From Halococcus salsus (lineage in GTDB: Archaea > Halobacteriota > Halobacteria > Halobacteriales > Halococcaceae): a DNA stretch of 64,000 bases. The notes beneath the pieces were generated by a model, which saw only the letters and a list, made by a program, of their open reading frames with translations, had not been told where the DNA came from and ran no database searches. The stretch is from positions 1,229,216-1,293,215 of the forward strand of contig NZ_JAAAJC010000001.1 in the NCBI RefSeq assembly GCF_009900715.1, given 5' to 3'. Positions 50,696 to 60,465 of the stretch are shown in pieces; positions within the stretch are counted from its first letter, which is position 1; every line of letters starts with the position of its first letter. The translations under genes and the position numbers were made by a program.

Positions 50696-53305
50696 CTACG
50701 GAAAGACCAGCACCGTCGCGCCCTCGACGTCGAGCACCTCGACGGTCTCGCCCGCCGCCCGGCGCTCCTCGATCACCTCGACCATCTCGGGGTCGAGCAC
50801 CACCACTTCGCCGCCCGCGTCAAGTTCGATCTCGCCGTGCTCGCGCTTCTGACGGGCGATCTCGTCGGGGTCGGCGGCTTCGAGCGCGCCCACGACCGCG
50901 CCCGCTTGGTCGCGAAACTCGGGACCGATCTCGCTGTGGTCGGGGTCGACGGCCACGGGAGTCAACTCGACGTCGGGGTCGCCCGCGAGCACCTCAACCG
51001 GCGCGTTCACCGTCGCGGCGAGGTCGCCGGTCTCGAAGTCGGCCTCGTCGTCGGGGTAGACCTCGACGCGTTCGAGGTCGGTGTTGAGCGCCATCCCGGA
51101 GTCGGACTTCCAGGCCCGCACCGCGCTCGCGACCGCCGCGATCCGCTCGCCGCGCTTCTCCGCGGCTTCGTCGCCGTCGTCGAGGTCGGGCCACGCCGCG
51201 GCGTGAACGCTTCCCGTGGTGTTCGGGAGGTGACGGTAGGTCTCCTCGGCGAGGAACGGCGAGAACGGCGCGAGCATCCGGATCGAGGCCGACAGGGTGG
51301 TCGCGAGCGTCTCGCGGGCGGCCGCCCCTTCCTCGGGAGTGCCCTCGTAGAGCCGGCCCTTGATCAGCTCGACGTAGTCGTCGGCGAGGTCGTGCCAAAC
51401 GAACTCCCGGAGGGTGCGGAGCGCCCGGTCGAAGCGGTAGTCGTCCATGTCGGCCGCGACGTCGTCGGCGACCCGCGCGCACTTCGAGCGGATCCAGCGG
51501 TCGGCGTCGGTGTAGGCCGGCTCCACCTCGTCGGACTCATCGAGGTGCTGGCTCGCGAACCGGGTGATGTTCCAGAGCTTCGTGAGGAAGCGCGACGCGC
51601 TCGTGACTTCCTTGGGCTGGAACTGAATGTCCGACCCGGGCTGGCCGCCGAGCGCGAGCGCCTGGCGGAAGGCGTCGGCCGAGTGCTCCTCGACGACCGC
51701 GTCCGGACTGACGGAGTTGTCCCGGGATTTGCTCATCTTGTTGCCGTCGGCTCCCAGCACCATCCCGTTGACCAGTGCCTCCTCCCACGGTTTCTCGCCT
51801 TCGAGCGCCGCGGTCCGGAGGATGGTGTAGAAGGCCCACGTCCGGATGATGTCGTGGCCCTGCTCGCGGAGCTGCACCGGCGTGAAGTCGGCCTCGGGCC
51901 ACCCGGTGATGTAGAGCGGCGAGATGGACGAGTCCATCCAGGTGTCCATCACGTCGGTCTCGCCGGTCCACGCTTCCGCACCGCAGTCCGGACACGGCTC
52001 GTCCGGCGTCTCGCTCGTGGGTTCGACCGGCAGCTCGTCGGAGTCGGCGACGTGCCAGTGGCCACACCCCTCGCACGACCAGGCCGGGATCGGCGTCGCG
52101 AAGACGCGCTGGCGACTGATCACCCAGTCCCAGTCCATCCCCTCGGTCCACTCCTCAAGCCGGCCGTACATGTGTTCGGGGATCCACGACACCTCCTGGG
52201 CCTTCTCGATGATCTCCTCTTGGTCGACTCGGACGAACCACTGCTCCTTCGAGAGGATCTCGATCGGGGTGTCACACCGCCAGCACGCCCCCACCGACTG
52301 CTCGACCGGCTCCTCGTTCACCAGATAGCCCTCCTTCTGGAGCGCGGTGACGATCCGCTCCTTCGCCGCGTCGAGTTCGAGCCCGCCGAACTCCTCGACG
52401 CGCTCGTCGAGGCGGCCGTCCTCCGTCACGACGGGTCGAAGGTCGAGGTCGTAGGTCGCCCACCAGTCGACGTCCTGCTTGTCGCCGAAGGTCGAGATCA
52501 TCACCGCGCCGGTCCCGAAGTCGCCGTCGACCTCCTCGTCGGCCACGAGTTCGACCTCCTGGCCGAAGATCGGGATCTCGAACGTCTCGCCAACGCGGTC
52601 GGCGTAGCGCTCGTCGTCCGGGCTGACCGCCACCCCGACGACGGCCGGGAGGAGTTCGGGTCGGGTGGTCGCGATCTCGATCCCGTCGCCCTCGACGCCG
52701 GGGAAGCGCACCGTCGAGAGGGTCCCCTCCGAGTCGATCGCCTCGACCTCGGCGTCGGCGATCGCGGTCTCGCAGCGCGGACACCAGTTCACCGGGTGTT
52801 CGTCGCGGTGGACGTAGCCATCGTCGTGCATCTCCACGAACGAGCGCTGAGTCGTCCCCCAGTACTCCGGGTCCATCGTCCGGAACTCCTGGTCCCAGTC
52901 CTGGGAGAAGCCGAGCTCCCCCATCATCTCCTTCATGCCCGCGATCTGGTCCTCCGTGTGCTCGATACACAGCTCGCGGAACTCCTCGCGCGGGACCTCC
53001 GTCCGATGGATGTCGTTGTTCTCCTCGACCTTCACCTCGGTCGGCAGTCCGTGGCAGTCCCAGCCCTGCGGGAACGAGACGTTCTCGCCGAGCATCCGGT
53101 GATACCGGGCGGCGAAATCCATGTAGCTCCACCCGAGCGCGTGGCCGATGTGGAGGTCGCCCGTCGGGTAGGGCGGCGGCGTGTCGATGACGTACTCGGT
53201 GTCGGAGCTCTCCTCCTCGTACTGATACAGGTCGGAATCGGTCCACGCCTCGCGCCACTTGGCTTCGAGGGCGGCCGGGTCGTAGGTCTCAGATAGCTCT
53301 GTCAT
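50696..53305 (-). CDS. valS: Valyl-tRNA synthetase
   Basis: Class I aminoacyl-tRNA synthetase of 869 residues that charges tRNA-Val. The HIGH motif is [11 protein letters not shown] near residue 52 and the KMSKS motif is [11 protein letters not shown]. The CP1 editing region lies between ([15 protein letters not shown]), with zinc-binding cysteines in CWRCDTP. The N-terminus ([14 protein letters not shown]) and the C-terminal anticodon-binding helices are complete. Acidic composition is strong, as expected for a halophile. It is a single-copy housekeeping gene with no odd feature. Confidence 0.96.
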   Translation of the reverse strand: MTELSETYDPAALEAKWREAWTDSDLYQYEEESSDTEYVIDTPPPYPTGDLHIGHALGWSYMDFAARYHRMLGENVSFPQGWDCHGLPTEVKVEENNDIHRTEVPREEFRELCIEHTEDQIAGMKEMMGELGFSQDWDQEFRTMDPEYWGTTQRSFVEMHDDGYVHRDEHPVNWCPRCETAIADAEVEAIDSEGTLSTVRFPGVEGDGIEIATTRPELLPAVVGVAVSPDDERYADRVGETFEIPIFGQEVELVADEEVDGDFGTGAVMISTFGDKQDVDWWATYDLDLRPVVTEDGRLDERVEEFGGLELDAAKERIVTALQKEGYLVNEEPVEQSVGACWRCDTPIEILSKEQWFVRVDQEEIIEKAQEVSWIPEHMYGRLEEWTEGMDWDWVISRQRVFATPIPAWSCEGCGHWHVADSDELPVEPTSETPDEPCPDCGAEAWTGETDVMDTWMDSSISPLYITGWPEADFTPVQLREQGHDIIRTWAFYTILRTAALEGEKPWEEALVNGMVLGADGNKMSKSRDNSVSPDAVVEEHSADAFRQALALGGQPGSDIQFQPKEVTSASRFLTKLWNITRFASQHLDESDEVEPAYTDADRWIRSKCARVADDVAADMDDYRFDRALRTLREFVWHDLADDYVELIKGRLYEGTPEEGAAARETLATTLSASIRMLAPFSPFLAEETYRHLPNTTGSVHAAAWPDLDDGDEAAEKRGERIAAVASAVRAWKSDSGMALNTDLERVEVYPDDEADFETGDLAATVNAPVEVLAGDPDVELTPVAVDPDHSEIGPEFRDQAGAVVGALEAADPDEIARQKREHGEIELDAGGEVVVLDPEMVEVIEERRAAGETVEVLDVEGATVLVFP

Positions 53306-53510
53306 TGGTGGATTTGGATGGTCGCGGCCCGATAATCGTACCGAAAACTCGCGCGGCGGTCAGCGACGTACTACCGACGGGGTCACGCTCATACCGATAG
53401 GTGGGTTCGTTCGGCGTATAAGCGTTCGCGTTCAGCGGACCGGACTTCGGATGTCGGCACTGTGTGTACGTGATCATCAACCATTACCGTCTGCGGCCCC
53501 AGTCGATCCC

Positions 53511-53750
53511 ATGAGTACCCTGTTTCGCCTCCTCGTTGCGGCGTTCGTCTGCATCGCGCCGACCGCGCTGTTCCTCGGGCTCTGGCACGGCCTCCAGCGG
53601 ATGCAGAACGGCGAACTCGTCGAACGCGTCGCCGCCAATCAGGGTGTGACCGTCGAGGACCTCGTTCCCGGGGCCAACCCCTACGCGACACGCGAGGTCG
53701 ACCCGACCGACCAGTACGTGGTTCCGCCGGACCACGACCGACGGCCGTAG
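53511..53750 (+). CDS. Small membrane protein, unknown function
   Basis: Predicted 79-residue protein with one N-terminal transmembrane helix (LLVAAFVCIAPTALFLGLWH) and a soluble tail containing NQGVTVEDLVPGANPYATRE. The ATG at 53511 starts directly at the helix; an in-frame ATG at 53451 adds 20 residues with cysteine and is less likely. It is divergent from valS. Family not recognised, though the tail looks conserved. Confidence 0.65.
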   Translation: MSTLFRLLVAAFVCIAPTALFLGLWHGLQRMQNGELVERVAANQGVTVEDLVPGANPYATREVDPTDQYVVPPDHDRRP

Positions 53751-53832
53751 CGGCCGATCCGGGAACGGTTCGAGGACGGAGCCCCGCCGCGGGGATCACA
53801 ATTCCTACCTTCACCCCCGGTGAGAGGCGACT

Positions 53833-54732
53833 ATGCAACTCGGGGTTATCGGACTCGGGCGGATGGGACGGATCGTCGCCGACCGCGCGCTCGATGCGGG
53901 TCACGAGGTCGTCGCCTTCGACGTGGACGCGGAGGCCGTGGCGGCCGTCGCCGACGCGGGGGCCGACCCCGCCGACTCGCTCGCGGATCTCGTCGAGCAG
54001 TTGGGCGAGGAGAAGCGGATCTGGTTGATGGTGCCCGCGGGCGACGCCATCGACGCCGCGCTCGCGGACCTCGAACCCCACCTCGACGACGAGGACGTCG
54101 TGGTCGACGGCGGCAACTCCCACTTCGAGGACTCGACGCGCCGCGCGGAATCGACACCCGCGGCCTATCTCGACTGTGGAACCTCGGGCGGACCCGCGAG
54201 CGCGGAGGCCGGCTTCTCGCTCATGGTCGGCGGGCCGGCGTGGGCCTACGACGAACTCACGCCCGTCTTCGACGCGGTGGCGACCGGACCCGCGGGCCAC
54301 GCGCGGATGGGGCCCGCCGGCTCGGGTCACTACGTCAAGATGGTCCACAACGGCGTCGAGTACGCGCTGATGGAAGCCTACGGCGAGGGGTTCGAACTCC
54401 TCGCGGACGGTCGCTACGACCTCGACCTCGAATCGGTCGCACGGACCTGGAACAACGGCGCGGTCATCCGGTCGTGGCTCCTCGAACTCTGCGAGGAGGC
54501 GTTCGCGGAGGAGGGCTCGGATCTGGGAACCGTCGCCGACCGTGTCGAGGGCGGCTCGACTGGGACCTGGACCGTCCAGGAGGCCCTGAGTCAAGAAATC
54601 CCGGTGCCGTTGATCTACACCGCGCTCGCCGAACGGTTCGGCTCGCGCGCCGCGAACGGCCGGTTCGCGCGCCGCCTCGCGAACCGACTCCGGTACGGGT
54701 TCGGTCGTCACGAGGTCGCTCGAAGCGAGTAA
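53833..54732 (+). CDS. gnd: 6-phosphogluconate dehydrogenase, short (decarboxylating) form
   Basis: Enzyme of 299 residues converting 6-phosphogluconate to ribulose 5-phosphate and CO2 with NAD(P)+. Seen: the nucleotide loop GVIGLGRMGRIVADRAL, then VVDGGNSHFEDS, the substrate block YVKMVHNGVEYALMEAYGEG with the catalytic lysine, and TWTVQEALS. This is the short form of about 300 residues that lacks the C-terminal repeat of the 470-residue enzyme. In haloarchaea it serves the oxidative pentose phosphate pathway. No other pathway gene is adjacent. Confidence 0.9.
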   Translation: MQLGVIGLGRMGRIVADRALDAGHEVVAFDVDAEAVAAVADAGADPADSLADLVEQLGEEKRIWLMVPAGDAIDAALADLEPHLDDEDVVVDGGNSHFEDSTRRAESTPAAYLDCGTSGGPASAEAGFSLMVGGPAWAYDELTPVFDAVATGPAGHARMGPAGSGHYVKMVHNGVEYALMEAYGEGFELLADGRYDLDLESVARTWNNGAVIRSWLLELCEEAFAEEGSDLGTVADRVEGGSTGTWTVQEALSQEIPVPLIYTALAERFGSRAANGRFARRLANRLRYGFGRHEVARSE

Positions 54733-54830
54733 GCGAGCGAGAGCGACGGGAGCCGAACGGCTCGTCGCACCCACCGGCCGCCGAGGTGGGTGATACCAAC
54801 GTTCATGCCCTCTCCGGCCCCAATTCCGGT

Positions 54831-55574
54831 GTGAGCAGGACTGCCGCCACGACCCCATCGAACGGGCCGGTCGTGCGCCTCACGGACGTCCGGAAGACCT
54901 ACGACCTCGGCGGGACCGTCGAGGCGCTCGCCGGCGTCTCGCTCTCGCTGGCCGACGGGTCGTACACCGCGGTGATGGGGCCGAGCGGGTCGGGCAAGAG
55001 CACGTTGTTGAACCTCGTGGGGGCGCTCGACACGCCGACCGAGGGCACCGTGGAGGTCGCCGGCAACGACCTCGGTGCCGCCACCGACGACGAGCGCGCC
55101 GCGATCCGCGGCACCGAGATCGGCTTCGTCTTCCAGACCTTCAACCTCCTCCCCCGTTCCGACGCCGTCGAGAACGTCGCCCTCCCGCTGGTGTTCGCCG
55201 GCTGGTCGCGCGAGCGCCGCCACGAGCGTGCGACCGACCTCCTCGACCGAGTCGGCCTCGGCGACCGCCTCCACCACCGCCCGACGCAGCTCTCGGGTGG
55301 CCAGCGCCAGCGGGTCGCGATCGCCCGTGCGCTCGCGCCCGACCCCGCCGTCGTGCTCGCCGACGAACCGACCGGCAACGTCGACACCGAGACCGGCGCG
55401 GGGGTCATGAACCTCCTCGCGGCGGCGAACGACCGCGGGACGACGGTCCTGCTCGTGACGCACGCGCGGGAGATCGCCGAGCACGCCGACCGGATCGTCA
55501 CCGTTCGCGACGGCCGCCGAGAGTCGACCGAGGAGCTCGGGGACCACACTACGACCCGGGCGCGGGACGCCTGA
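54831..55574 (+). CDS. ABC transporter ATP-binding protein (MacB/LolD type)
   Basis: ATPase of 247 residues. Walker A is GPSGSGKSTLLN, the Q-loop lies in FVFQTFNLLPR, the signature is LSGGQRQRVAIARAL and Walker B is VVLADEPTGNVDTET. The last pattern marks the MacB/LolD/FtsE group, which works with FtsX-like permeases in lipoprotein or peptide extrusion. GTG 54831 gives the family-like start; the frame is open further upstream without coding character. The stop codon shares one base with the permease ATG. Confidence 0.9.
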   Translation: MSRTAATTPSNGPVVRLTDVRKTYDLGGTVEALAGVSLSLADGSYTAVMGPSGSGKSTLLNLVGALDTPTEGTVEVAGNDLGAATDDERAAIRGTEIGFVFQTFNLLPRSDAVENVALPLVFAGWSRERRHERATDLLDRVGLGDRLHHRPTQLSGGQRQRVAIARALAPDPAVVLADEPTGNVDTETGAGVMNLLAAANDRGTTVLLVTHAREIAEHADRIVTVRDGRRESTEELGDHTTTRARDA

Positions 55575-56815
55575 TGGAGGTCGGCGAGACGCTCCGGATG
55601 GCGTCGCGGTCGGTGCGGTCGCACAAGCTCCGGTCGGCGCTCACGGTCGTCGGCGTCGTGATCGGGATCGCGTCGGTGGTGACGTTCGCGACGTTCGGCG
55701 CGAGCGTGAAGGCCGACATCGTGAGCGACGTGGGTTCGTCGAGCGCCAGCGATATCTACGCCCTTCCGACGGCAACGGACGACGACGGCGGCTTCGGTGG
55801 CGGTGTCGGCCAGCCGGTCTTCACCGCCCACGACGTCGCGCAGCTGCGGGCGATCGAGGGGGCTCGTGCGGCGGTCCCGCGCGGCAACGTTCCGGTCTCC
55901 GAACTCCGATTCGGGAACGACTCGGTCTCACAGAGACAGATCCTCGCCACCACGCCGCGGGCGTTCCCGGCGGATTCGGTGGTCGCGGGACGGGCGTTCC
56001 GCTCGGGGGCACGGGAGGTCGTGGTGAACCGCGCCGCGACCGGGACGTTCGATCGGAACGTCTCGGTTGGCGATAGCCTCACGATAACGCTGGCGAACGG
56101 GACGCGGAGCCGGGTCGCGGTCGTCGGGGTCGTCAACCGCACCGTCGGGGAGCTGCCGTTCACCTCGTTCGCGGGCGGCGCGCAGTTCTACGTGCCGGTC
56201 GAGCCCTTCTACCAGCAGACCGTCGAGAGCCCCGTTACGGGCGCGACTCAGCGTGCGTACCCGCAGGTCACGGTGGTCGCGGACCCCGCACGGATCGATG
56301 GGGTTCGGGAACGGGTTCGGACCTACCTCCGCGGCCCCTCCGACGCCGCCGAACTCGTCCCCGAGTCGGTCGAGCCGAGCGCCCAGACCAGCGGTGACTT
56401 CGTCGACCGGGTGGCGTCGATCATCGACCGCGTCACGCGGTTCGTCACCGGGATCGGGGTGATCGCGCTGGTGGTCGCCGCCGTCGGGATCGCCAACATC
56501 ATGCTGGTGAGCGTGGCCGAACGGACCCGCGAGATCGGGATCATGAAGGCCGTCGGCGCGCGCAACCGCGACGTGATGGCGCTGTTTCTCACCGAAGCCA
56601 CGCTGCTCGGCGTCGTCGGGGCCATCGTGGGGCTCCCGCTCGGTGTGGCCGTGGCCTATGGCGCGACGCTCTACGCCGAGGTGGCGTTCACTCCGGCCTA
56701 CGGCTGGTTCGCCATCGCGGTCGCCGTCGGGATCCTGGTTGGGGTCCTCGCCGGGCTCTACCCCGCGTGGCGCGCCGCCCGGATCGACCCCATCGACGCG
56801 CTCAGGTACGAGTGA
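55574..56815 (+). CDS. ABC transporter permease (MacB/FtsX type)
   Basis: Protein of 413 residues with the MacB layout. One N-terminal helix (SALTVVGVVIGIASVVTFAT) is followed by an extracellular domain of about 250 residues and then three C-terminal FtsX helices, including ALVVAAVGIANIMLVSVAER and the coupling block EIGIMKAVGARNRDVMALFL. It pairs with the preceding ATPase, whose stop shares one base with its start. Such pumps use ATP to drive movement of a substrate outside the membrane. The substrate is unknown. Confidence 0.9.
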   Translation: MEVGETLRMASRSVRSHKLRSALTVVGVVIGIASVVTFATFGASVKADIVSDVGSSSASDIYALPTATDDDGGFGGGVGQPVFTAHDVAQLRAIEGARAAVPRGNVPVSELRFGNDSVSQRQILATTPRAFPADSVVAGRAFRSGAREVVVNRAATGTFDRNVSVGDSLTITLANGTRSRVAVVGVVNRTVGELPFTSFAGGAQFYVPVEPFYQQTVESPVTGATQRAYPQVTVVADPARIDGVRERVRTYLRGPSDAAELVPESVEPSAQTSGDFVDRVASIIDRVTRFVTGIGVIALVVAAVGIANIMLVSVAERTREIGIMKAVGARNRDVMALFLTEATLLGVVGAIVGLPLGVAVAYGATLYAEVAFTPAYGWFAIAVAVGILVGVLAGLYPAWRAARIDPIDALRYE

Positions 56816-56876
56816 GGGGCGTTCGATCGCTCGCTGAAACGAGCCCCCTATGTGCGACGGGTGACGATCCCTCCGC

Positions 56877-57887
56877 ATGTCTCCGTCATCCGACTCGACC
56901 GTCGACCTCCGGGAACTCTACGAACGGGCGCGGGCGGGTCGATACGGCTTCTTCGCGAGCAACGTCACCCACTTCGACGTCCTCGTCGGGCTGCTCGACG
57001 GAAGCGCCACCGCCGACGCCGATCTAGTCGTACAAGCGAGCCGCGAGGAGGCGGCCTTCTTCGGTGGCGGTGACCCCGCGGTCGGGCTGGAGGTCCTCGG
57101 TGCAGCCCTCGACTCGCTCGCCGAGCAGTACGGTATCGAGGCGTTCTGCAACGTCGACCACGTCCACCTCCCCGAGGAGGCGGAGTTCCTCGAAACCTGC
57201 CTCGACTCGGACGTCCCCGATTCGGTGATGGTCGACGCCTCCGACCGGCCGTTCGAGGAGAACGTCGAGTACACCGCCGGGACCGTCGAGCGGGCCGACG
57301 ACGACCTGCTCGTCGAGGCCGAACTCGGTCGCATCGCGGGCGTCGAGGGCAGCACCGAGACGGCCGCCGACGAGGCGTTCTACACCGACCCCGAGACGGC
57401 CGTCGAGTTCGTCGAGCGCACGGGCTGTGACCTGCTCGCGGTCTCGATCGGCACACAACACGGCGTCGCGTCCGACCGGGACCTCGACGTGCGACCGGAC
57501 CTCGCCGTGGCGATCGACGAGGCGCTCGTCGAGGCAGGGGAAGAGACCTTCCTCGTCGTGCACGGGGCCTCCGGCCTCGCGGACGAGCGGATCGAGGCGC
57601 TGCTCGACGCCGGGGTCTGCAAGTTCAACAAGAACACCCGCTACCAGTACGAGTTCGCCCGGACCGCCGCGGACTTCTACCACGACCACGCGGACGCCAT
57701 CCGCCCGCCCGAGGGCGTCGCCGACGACCGCTCGAACTTCTTCGCCGAGAGCGACTGGTCACCGGAGAAGACGTTCTTCCACCCGCACGTCGTCTCGAAC
57801 GCCGCCCGCGACCGCGTCGCGACGGTCATGAGCGACCTCTGTGAGGTGACGGGCACCGCCGGCGAGACGATGGCCGCGGGACGATGA
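56877..57887 (+). CDS. Class II (metal-dependent) ketose-bisphosphate-type aldolase
   Basis: Protein of 336 residues of the class II fructose/tagatose-bisphosphate aldolase family. Seen: FFASNVTHFDVLVGLL, the zinc region CNVDHVHLPEE, VEAELGRIAGVEG, DLLAVSIGTQHG and the phosphate-loop FLVVHGASGLADE, followed by CKFNKNTRYQYEF. It would cleave a ketose phosphate to dihydroxyacetone phosphate and an aldehyde. Overlap with an FGGY kinase gene suggests that the substrate is a phosphorylated pentulose or deoxy-ketose rather than fructose 1,6-bisphosphate, but that is inference. Confidence 0.82.
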   Translation: MSPSSDSTVDLRELYERARAGRYGFFASNVTHFDVLVGLLDGSATADADLVVQASREEAAFFGGGDPAVGLEVLGAALDSLAEQYGIEAFCNVDHVHLPEEAEFLETCLDSDVPDSVMVDASDRPFEENVEYTAGTVERADDDLLVEAELGRIAGVEGSTETAADEAFYTDPETAVEFVERTGCDLLAVSIGTQHGVASDRDLDVRPDLAVAIDEALVEAGEETFLVVHGASGLADERIEALLDAGVCKFNKNTRYQYEFARTAADFYHDHADAIRPPEGVADDRSNFFAESDWSPEKTFFHPHVVSNAARDRVATVMSDLCEVTGTAGETMAAGR

Positions 57888-59404
57888 CCGAGGACGATCC
57901 CGTCCTGATCGGGATCGACGCCGGGCTGACCAACGTCACGGTGACGGCGTTCGACGGGACGGGCGACGACCTCGCGACCGCCTCCGAACCGACGCCGACG
58001 GTCGAGACGCCGACCGACCGGGACGAGCAGGACCACGACCGGCTCTGGGAGACCGTCGGCGAGACGGTCACAGCGGTGCTCGACGCGCCCGCGGTCACGC
58101 CGGCGGCGGTCGCCGGGGTCGGCGTCGCCGGTCACGGTCACGGTCTCTACGGGCTCGATAGCGACGGGGAACCCGTCTGTGGGATCAAATCGACCGACAG
58201 CCGGGCTATCGGTATCATCGACGAACAGCGCTCGGACGTGGCCGACGCGGTCGCCGACCGCCTCGGCTGGCAGCCGTTCGGTGCCGACCCGCTGAGCCTG
58301 CTCGTCTGGCTCGCCGAGCACGACCCGGCGACGTACGACCGGCTCGATACGGTACTCTTCGCGAAGGACGTGCTCACCCATCGCCTCACCGGCGAGCGGT
58401 CGACTGACCCCACTGAGGGGAGCGTCTTCTACGGTCCCGAGGGGGAGTACGATAGGGAAATTTTCGAACTGCTCGACGTCCCGGCAGCCTTCGAGACGCT
58501 GCCACCGGTGAAACCGAGCACCGGTTCCTGCGGGACGGTGACGAGCGAGGCCGCGGCCCGAACCGGGCTTCCCGAGGGGACACCGGTCGCCACGGGGTTC
58601 CACGACGTCGCGGCGTGTGCGCTCGGGGCCGGTCTCACCACACCCGGCGACGGCCTCGCGATCCTCGGCACGTGGGGCCAGAGCGTCGCGGTGCTCGACT
58701 CGCCGGCGGACGGGACCGGCGGCCTCCCGCGGCGCTACCTCGACGGCTGGATCCGGTACAAGGGGCTCAGGGCCGGCGCGGCCTGCGTCGAGTGGTTCAC
58801 CGAGACCTACGGGGCCGACTGGCACCGGGAGGCGCGCGAACGGAACATCGATCCGCACACGGTCTACGAGGAGACGATCGCCGATGTCGACCCCGGTTCG
58901 AACGGCGTCGTCTTCCACCCGTTCCTCAACGGCTCGACGGACGACCCGACCGGCACGGGCGGGTTCTTCGGGCTCCGGATGGACCACACCGACGCGCAGA
59001 TGCTCCGGTCGATCTACGAGGGCGTCGCGGTCGCACAGACGAATGCGCTCTCCGAGTTCGCACCGGAACTCGAATCGATCCGTCTCACGGGCGGCGGCGC
59101 ACGAAGCGACGAGTGGGCGCGGATGTTCGCCGACATCGCCGGCCGGCCGGTGACGGTGCCCGCGGAGCGCGAGACCGGGGCACTCGGGGCGGCACTGTGC
59201 GGTGGCGTCGCCGCCGGCGTCTACCCCGACGTCGAGTGGGCGGTCGAGCGAACCGTCGAGCCGGCCCGCCGGTACGAACCGAACCCGGACGTCGAGGCGA
59301 CCTATCGGACGCTGGCGACGGCGTTCTCACAGGCGGTCGACGGGATGCGCGCGCCGTGGGAAACGCTCAAGTCGCTTAGGGAGATGTCCCAACACGAAGA
59401 ATGA
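57884..59404 (+). CDS. FGGY family carbohydrate kinase
   Basis: Kinase of 506 residues. N-terminal ATPase fold LIGIDAGLTNVTVTAFDG, catalytic-domain blocks GVAGHGHGLYGLD and FAKDVLTHRLTGE, and the C-terminal nucleotide block IRLTGGGARSDEWARMFAD. Family members phosphorylate xylulose, fuculose, rhamnulose, erythrulose, glycerol and similar polyols. The start overlaps the aldolase stop (ATGA), and the stop overlaps the next gene the same way. The sugar is not predictable by eye; a ketose feeding the aldolase is likely. Confidence 0.88.
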   Translation: MTEDDPVLIGIDAGLTNVTVTAFDGTGDDLATASEPTPTVETPTDRDEQDHDRLWETVGETVTAVLDAPAVTPAAVAGVGVAGHGHGLYGLDSDGEPVCGIKSTDSRAIGIIDEQRSDVADAVADRLGWQPFGADPLSLLVWLAEHDPATYDRLDTVLFAKDVLTHRLTGERSTDPTEGSVFYGPEGEYDREIFELLDVPAAFETLPPVKPSTGSCGTVTSEAAARTGLPEGTPVATGFHDVAACALGAGLTTPGDGLAILGTWGQSVAVLDSPADGTGGLPRRYLDGWIRYKGLRAGAACVEWFTETYGADWHREARERNIDPHTVYEETIADVDPGSNGVVFHPFLNGSTDDPTGTGGFFGLRMDHTDAQMLRSIYEGVAVAQTNALSEFAPELESIRLTGGGARSDEWARMFADIAGRPVTVPAERETGALGAALCGGVAAGVYPDVEWAVERTVEPARRYEPNPDVEATYRTLATAFSQAVDGMRAPWETLKSLREMSQHEE

Positions 59405-60432
59405 ACGTGTTGCTCTGCGGTGACCCACAACAGCCGAGCGAGTACATGTACGAAGCGCTCGGCCATCTCGAGGACCGAGGTCTGACGTTCGAGCGGATGG
59501 ACTGGATGGGCGAGGCCTCCCCCGGCGAGTTCCGGAACGTGACGATGGACATGGAGTCGCTCGGCCCCGGGAGCTACGACACCGACGCCATCGCCGAGCG
59601 GCTCGACGGCATCGACGCCCTCGTCGTCCACAAGGCACCGGTCTCCCGCGACCTCATCGAGAGCGGCGACTCGCTCTCGATCGTCGGGGCCGCCCGCGGC
59701 GGGACGGAGAACGTCGATATCGACGCGGCCCACGAGCACGATATCACGGTCCTGCACGCGCCCGGCCGGAATCGCGACGCCGTCGCCGACTACGCGGTCT
59801 CGATGCTGCTCTCGCGGGTGCGCGAGATCCCGTTCAACCACGCCGACCTCTCGACCGGCGAGTGGAGCCAGGTGTTCGACCCCGACCAGTTACCTCCAGA
59901 TATGCGAACCGCGACGGTCGGGATCGTCGGTTTCGGCCACATCGGCCGCGGCGTCGCCCGACGACTGGCGGGCTTCGAGACCGAGTGTCTGGTCTACGAC
60001 CCGTTCGTCGCCGACGACGAGATCCGAGACGCGGGTTCCGAACCGGCCGACCTGCCCGACCTACTCGCCGCGGCCGACGCCGTGACCCTCCACGTCCGGC
60101 TCTCCGAGGACACCGCCGAGATGATCGGCGAGGAACAGTTCGCGCAGATGAACGACGAGGCGTACCTGGTCAACACCGCGCGGGGCGGGTTGGTCGACGA
60201 GGACGCGCTCGTCGACGCGCTCGTGGCGGACGAGATCGGCGGCGCGGCGCTCGACGTCTTCCAGGACGAGCCGTTGCCGGACGACCACCCGCTGCTCGAC
60301 TTCGAGAACGTCGTCCTGACGCCGCACGTCGCCGGCTCGACCCGCGATGCCGTGCTCGGCGGCCCGCGGATCATCGCGACACAGCTCGAAGCACACCTCG
60401 ACGACGAGACGCCCGAGCACGTCGTGCAGTGA
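59401..60432 (+). CDS. D-2-hydroxyacid dehydrogenase
   Basis: NAD-dependent enzyme of 343 residues of the phosphoglycerate/glycerate dehydrogenase family. The NAD loop is TVGIVGFGHIGRGVARRLAG. Catalytic residues occur in VNTARGGLVDE (Arg), then in the DVFQDEPLP block (Glu) and LTPHVAGST (His). It would interconvert a 2-hydroxyacid and a 2-oxoacid. As the third gene of the kinase operon, joined by ATGA, it may handle the glycolate, glycerate or lactate level product of aldolase cleavage; this is inference. Confidence 0.87.
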   Translation: MNVLLCGDPQQPSEYMYEALGHLEDRGLTFERMDWMGEASPGEFRNVTMDMESLGPGSYDTDAIAERLDGIDALVVHKAPVSRDLIESGDSLSIVGAARGGTENVDIDAAHEHDITVLHAPGRNRDAVADYAVSMLLSRVREIPFNHADLSTGEWSQVFDPDQLPPDMRTATVGIVGFGHIGRGVARRLAGFETECLVYDPFVADDEIRDAGSEPADLPDLLAAADAVTLHVRLSEDTAEMIGEEQFAQMNDEAYLVNTARGGLVDEDALVDALVADEIGGAALDVFQDEPLPDDHPLLDFENVVLTPHVAGSTRDAVLGGPRIIATQLEAHLDDETPEHVVQ

Positions 60433-60465
60433 ACTGACCGGTTCGCGGCGACACAACGACGTTTC